The notes under the pieces: model-generated
Told to the model about the DNA's origin: nothing
The model's input: only the letters and a program-made list of their open reading frames with translations
The model's database searches: none
Shown: positions 6,027-8,946 of the stretch, piece by piece
Layout: each line of letters begins with the position of its first letter
Numbering within the stretch: position 1 is the first letter of the stretch
NCBI GenBank assembly: GCA_018372435.1
Contig: JAHAJA010000065.1
Coordinates: 1-8,946 of the forward strand
Source of the DNA: Clostridiales bacterium
Lineage (GTDB): Bacteria > Bacillota > Clostridia > Lachnospirales > Lachnospiraceae
Length of the DNA stretch: 8,946 nucleotides
Reading direction: 5' to 3'
Position numbers and translations under genes: made by a program

Positions 6027-6806
6027 TTGGAAGAGTTAATTACGTATCTATGCAATTTACATTTTACAAAGTTAGAGGCACAGATTTATGTGACGTTACT
6101 TGAAGGGGGAGAACTAACAGGATATCAAATTGCCAAGAAGATTCATATATCAAGGTCGAGTGTGTATTCAGTATTAGATAGTATGCATGAGAGAGGAATC
6201 CTTATGTTATTACCAGGAGAACCACTTGTGTATAAAGCGGAGAATCCGGATACTCTAATACCCAAATTAAAGCGTCAATTTTCTGAAAATGCGGATGTAG
6301 CTCAGTTAAAACTAAAGAATATAGCAAAGGATTCTTCGCAAGAGCAGTTCTTTAATCTTAAGGGGCTTGAGAATGTAGTAGCGAAAGCGAGAGAATTGTT
6401 ATTACAAGCTGAGAAAGAGGTGTATATGAATACCGATTTTTCTCTACATTTGTTTGAGAAGGAATTTAAGATTCTGAAGAAACGCGGTGTTCGTGTTATT
6501 GTTTTCTCTTTTGCAAATCTAAATTGTAGTGGTCTAGATATTGAATTCTATTCTCACTATAGAGGTGAATGTATTGAAGGTCATCCAACAAGAATGATGC
6601 TAGTAACAGATATGAACGTAACTTTAATTGCAGATGCATATGAAGATAGGCCAGAATTTCTTGGTACAGTTACACAAAACAGCCTGATGGTTTCCATTAT
6701 AGCAGAACATATTCATAATGATATCTATCTATTACGTTTGAAAGAGAAGAAAAACTTTGTATTTGATGAATCAATTACAATTGACACTATGCTTGAAAAG
6801 AGATAA
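6027..6806 (+). CDS. TrmB-family transcriptional regulator
   Basis: A DNA-binding regulator related to the sugar-sensing TrmB family. From TTG 6027 it is 259 residues. A winged helix-turn-helix covers about residues 8-70, with family-typical wording LTGYQIAKKIHISRSSVYSV (30-49) and a wing near RGILMLLPGEPLVYKAENP (56-74). A middle segment (about 78-105) may form a linking helix. The rest, from FFNLKGLENV (108-117), resembles the effector-binding, phospholipase-D-like part of TrmB proteins (EVYMNTDFS, 131-139). TTG 6027 is preferred because GGAGGA (6015-6020) lies six bases upstream and the alternative ATG 5982 lies inside the -10 box. It precedes two kinase genes after a 90-base gap without a clear terminator, so it probably controls them and perhaps itself. 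The effector is unknown, most likely a sugar or phosphorylated sugar. Confidence 0.85.
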   Translation: MEELITYLCNLHFTKLEAQIYVTLLEGGELTGYQIAKKIHISRSSVYSVLDSMHERGILMLLPGEPLVYKAENPDTLIPKLKRQFSENADVAQLKLKNIAKDSSQEQFFNLKGLENVVAKARELLLQAEKEVYMNTDFSLHLFEKEFKILKKRGVRVIVFSFANLNCSGLDIEFYSHYRGECIEGHPTRMMLVTDMNVTLIADAYEDRPEFLGTVTQNSLMVSIIAEHIHNDIYLLRLKEKKNFVFDESITIDTMLEKR

Positions 6807-6896
6807 TAAAGTGCTTCTTATGAATTAAAAAGAGGTAGTAAGTAATTCTTATAGAGTTTAATAAAAAGAGTGTATTATGCTAATTGGAGGAGAGAT

Positions 6897-7868
6897 ATGA
6901 ATAATAAGAGGGTTATCATTGCAGGACTTATTAATGTAGAGACAACGGTTAAAGTACGTGGCTTTCCCATTCCATATTTTCCAATAGATTTTACAACGGA
7001 TGGGATTAGAACGGGGATTTCTGGCGTTGGTTATAACTTGGCAAGAGCCTTTCAGAAATTAGGAGATCAAGTTTCCATACTATCCTATACGGGAGAGGAT
7101 GAAGAAGGACACCGTATTGAGCGAGAGTTAGACGAATATGGGATTGATACTAAGGGGATTAAAAAAGAGTTGAAGAAGACACCACAGTCCTTAATACTCT
7201 ATGATTCAGATGGAAGAAGACAATGCTATTGCGATTTGAAGGACATACAAGAACATACGTATCAGGCGGAAGATATAATAGAAGAATTCGCACAGGCAGA
7301 CTTATTGTGTGCTTGTAATATTAATTTCTCAAGGGCACTATTACAAGAAGCAAAAAGAAGAAATATCTGTATAGCTACGGATGTACATGTGATTGGTGAT
7401 ATAGAAGATGAGTATAATAAAGAATTCATGGAAGCAGCAGATATTCTTTTCCTAAGTGATGAAAACATTCCAGGTTTTAAAGAAGAATTCATGATTAGGT
7501 TAAAAAACAGATATTCTAGTAAAATAATTATTATGGGGCTAGGAAAAGAAGGTGCGTTGTTATATAGTAGAGAAAAAGATGAGCTTATTCGTATAGGAGC
7601 TGTAACAACAAGGAATGTTATCAATACAGTTGGTGCAGGAGATTCGCTATTTAGTTCCTTTTTACATTGCTATATAAAAGGGATGTCTGATATCGACGCT
7701 CTTAAATATGCGATAACCTTTGCATCCTATAAGATTGGTGATAACGGTGGTGCAGTAGGTTTCCTTACGGAAGAGGAATTATTCAGCCTATCAAAACAGC
7801 TTACATATGATATAAAAGGGGTTAAAGTGGAATATGAAACCAGTAAAGAAGATTGCAGTAATACATGA
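6897..7868 (+). CDS. PfkB-family carbohydrate/nucleoside kinase
   Basis: An ATP-dependent kinase of the ribokinase/PfkB superfamily that phosphorylates a sugar or nucleoside hydroxyl. From ATG 6897 it has 323 residues. The substrate-side glycine motif is GISGVGYNLARAF (40-52), and the ATP-side signature is NTVGAGDSLFSSFL (243-256) with catalytic-base Asp249 and anion-hole glycines. The signature starts NT, where DT is commoner. The N-terminus (GLINVETTVKVRGFPIPYFP, 10-29) fits the lid/substrate strand, but I cannot name the substrate; ribose, fructose-type sugars and nucleosides are all open. ATG 6897 is chosen over GTG 6870 because GGAGG (6886-6890) sits six bases before it and lies inside the longer frame. 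The gene overlaps the next kinase by 35 bases, so the two are almost certainly co-expressed and translationally coupled. Confidence 0.85.
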   Translation: MNNKRVIIAGLINVETTVKVRGFPIPYFPIDFTTDGIRTGISGVGYNLARAFQKLGDQVSILSYTGEDEEGHRIERELDEYGIDTKGIKKELKKTPQSLILYDSDGRRQCYCDLKDIQEHTYQAEDIIEEFAQADLLCACNINFSRALLQEAKRRNICIATDVHVIGDIEDEYNKEFMEAADILFLSDENIPGFKEEFMIRLKNRYSSKIIIMGLGKEGALLYSREKDELIRIGAVTTRNVINTVGAGDSLFSSFLHCYIKGMSDIDALKYAITFASYKIGDNGGAVGFLTEEELFSLSKQLTYDIKGVKVEYETSKEDCSNT

Positions 7869-8673
7869 TATATGTGGAGTCGGCAAGGCGGCAATGGCGA
7901 ATATTGTACCAATTCTAAGTGTTATGGGAATTGAGGTTTGCCAGGTTCCTACCATGTTATTATCCACACATACCGGAGGATATGGGAAACCATATATACA
8001 AACAATTGATGGATATATGACAGGATGTCTTACACATTATCTTGATCAGAATATTGAATTTGATATAATATTCGTTGGCTATCTTGGGACGCAGGAACGA
8101 ATTCAAGAAGTAAAACTATTCTTAACAAATTATAGAGAAGTACATCCTGAAGTAGCAGTTATACTAGATCCTATCTTTGGTGATAATGGATCATGCTATT
8201 CTAACTTTAAAATGGAGTATGTTATGCAAATGAGGACTTTATTATCTTATGCAGATATTATTGTTCCTAATTATACAGAGTACTGTTTACTGTTCGAAGA
8301 AAGTATAGATGTAGTTTATAATAATAAAAATGTTGAACCTTATCAGTGGTATAAGAATCTAGACAATTATAAGATAAAGGGCGCTGTAATAACAAGTATA
8401 CCGGTTAGTAATCAAGAAGAAATAGGTATAGTGATTACTGATAAAGACAAAGTTGATTTATTATCCTTTAAGAAATGTAGCAAGTCTTACCACGGTACCG
8501 GAGATATCTTTGCAGCCGTTTTTTGTGGATCCCTTTTGCAGGGAGATACCATATTACGAGCATGTGAGAGAGCACATACATTTGTAGTGGAGTGTTTAGT
8601 GGAAAGTGAAAGATATGAGTATGATAGACGAGAAGGAGTTATATTAGAGCCTCTTCTTAAGAAATTATTGTAA
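7834..8673 (+). CDS. PdxK/PdxY-like pyridoxal/pyridoxamine kinase
   Basis: A ribokinase-superfamily kinase, probably phosphorylating pyridoxal, pyridoxine or pyridoxamine at the 5' hydroxyl to salvage vitamin B6. Its 279 residues are the family length. Typical blocks are KIAVIHDICGVGKAAM (6-21), PTMLLSTHTGGYG (39-51), LDPIFGDNG (111-119), VPNYTE (144-149) and the ATP/anion signature GTGDIFAAV (221-229) with catalytic Asp224. STHTGG followed by a DP-x-x-GDNG block separates it from ThiD-type pyrimidine kinases, although related specificities (hydroxymethylpyrimidine) cannot be excluded. ATG 7834 is preferred because the core strand begins at once; its ribosome binding site (AAAGTGGA, 7824-7831) is modest and lies inside the PfkB gene, whose last 35 bases it overlaps. 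A structured non-coding region and terminator follow. Confidence 0.85.
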   Translation: MKPVKKIAVIHDICGVGKAAMANIVPILSVMGIEVCQVPTMLLSTHTGGYGKPYIQTIDGYMTGCLTHYLDQNIEFDIIFVGYLGTQERIQEVKLFLTNYREVHPEVAVILDPIFGDNGSCYSNFKMEYVMQMRTLLSYADIIVPNYTEYCLLFEESIDVVYNNKNVEPYQWYKNLDNYKIKGAVITSIPVSNQEEIGIVITDKDKVDLLSFKKCSKSYHGTGDIFAAVFCGSLLQGDTILRACERAHTFVVECLVESERYEYDRREGVILEPLLKKLL

Positions 8674-8693
8674 CGAGATAAGTTGTTTGTGTA

Positions 8694-8898
8694 GATTGGT
8701 GTAGCTTACACCAAATCAGTAGGGGTCCATTTAGTCCTCATAAACTATTTAGATTATAGATACAGAGAAATGAGAATTATAACAGGAAAAAGACAATCTT
8801 TAAAATGGCCTTGCATGTGGCGTGGAAGTTAAATCCGCGTCCACATAAAATGGTGTGCTACCTGTCAAGAGGACAATAAAAAATAATAAATTATCTGA
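8694..8898 (+). ncRNA. Candidate structured RNA or riboswitch-like leader
   Basis: Several helices can form in this gene-free stretch. GATTGGTGTA (8694-8703) pairs with TACACC-a-AATC (8707-8717) around a three-base loop. GTCCTC (8734-8739) pairs with GAGGAC (8869-8874), enclosing ACAGG/CCTGT (8782-8786 with 8861-8865) and a 12-pair hairpin from ATGTGG (8815-8820) to CCACAT (8841-8846). GGTGTGCTAC (8852-8861) can instead pair with GTAGC-tt-ACACC (8701-8712), disrupting the first hairpin. A terminator follows at 8899. Mutually exclusive pairings ahead of a terminator suggest a regulatory RNA. I recognise no known class; a divergent 6S-like RNA is another possibility. Confidence 0.4.
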
Positions 8899-8930
8899 AT
8901 CGTCAGCCATGTATTGGCTGGCGATTTTTT
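8899..8930 (+). terminator. Strong intrinsic terminator
   Basis: ATCGTCAGCC (8899-8908) pairs with GGCTGGCGAT (8916-8925), ten pairs with one G-T wobble, around loop ATGTATT. A run of six T residues (8925-8930) begins with the last stem base. It ends either the kinase operon, the preceding structured RNA, or an attenuated leader for a gene beyond the window. Confidence 0.9.
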
Positions 8931-8946
8931 ATACTGCTTTTGTATA

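Noticed and set aside
5858..6055. 65-codon minus-strand frame over the TrmB promoter
   Set aside because: It spans a consensus promoter and terminator in the opposite direction, with no ribosome binding site or family resemblance.
6781..6809. Possible internal promoter TTGACA-17-TAATAA at the end of the TrmB gene, which could drive the kinase pair
   Set aside because: The -10 matches only three of six bases, and the TTGACA is explained as coding sequence; it is not strong enough to list as a feature.
6870..6896. Upstream GTG start adding nine residues to the PfkB kinase
   Set aside because: It has no suitably spaced ribosome binding site, and the strong GGAGG site at 6886-6890 lies within the added stretch and serves ATG 6897.
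7262..7624. 120-codon minus-strand frame inside the PfkB gene
   Set aside because: Shadow frame; Ser/Ile-rich composition is typical of antisense reading, and the plus-strand motifs are decisive.
7727..7912. 61-codon minus-strand frame over the junction of the two kinase genes
   Set aside because: Antisense to two real genes, with no start signal.
8674..8946. Known riboswitch, SRP RNA, tmRNA or RNase P RNA at the window end
   Set aside because: None of the conserved core sequences of these families is visible, so only an unclassified structured region is reported.

Overview
The window comes from a low-GC Firmicute. It has AT-rich intergenic DNA, strong GGAGG-type ribosome binding sites, sigma-A-like promoters and intrinsic terminators. 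The 23S rRNA tail and the proteins (ProC, a class of sirtuin with a CxxC/CxxC zinc site, a CE2-like esterase, a TrmB regulator) point to Clostridia. A Lachnospiraceae / Clostridium phytofermentans-like organism is my best guess, but that is inference and was not checked against any database.

Layout. (1) Positions 1-1020 are the end of an rRNA operon. The 3' end of 23S rRNA is followed directly, with no 5S gene, by seven tRNA genes (Asp, Val, Thr, Tyr, initiator Met, Phe, Lys) and a strong terminator. (2) Positions 1021-1718 hold no recognisable gene. They contain a promoter-like TTGACA box, a block of degenerate GTA/TAC-rich repeats with a perfect 10-bp palindrome, and a strong but oddly placed Shine-Dalgarno sequence. 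(3) proC and a CE2-like SGNH esterase follow on the plus strand and end at a terminator that may serve both strands. (4) A metallo-beta-lactamase-fold hydrolase (minus) and a Sir2-type NAD-dependent deacylase (plus) diverge from a shared promoter region. (5) About 550 bases between the sirtuin and the next gene (5480-6026) are rich in hairpins: a 17-bp perfect palindrome, a candidate small RNA with its own promoter and terminator, and two further hairpin/T-run elements. (6) A TrmB-family regulator, a PfkB-family sugar kinase and a PdxK/PdxY-like kinase form a compact plus-strand cluster. The two kinase genes overlap by 35 bases. (7) The last 270 bases hold a structured, apparently non-coding region with alternative pairings that ends in an intrinsic terminator.

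How the genes fit together. The tRNAs are probably processed from the rRNA operon transcript. ProC makes proline, and its pairing with a cytoplasmic esterase has no obvious metabolic reason. The TrmB gene has its own promoter, with an inverted repeat at the expected transcription start, and probably controls the kinase pair. The most interesting unexplained signals are the two candidate structured RNAs (about 5617-5758 and 8694-8930) flanking this regulator/kinase cluster. Two start codons differ from the longest open frames: the TrmB gene most likely starts at TTG 6027, because the upstream ATG lies inside its own -10 box, and the PfkB gene at ATG 6897.
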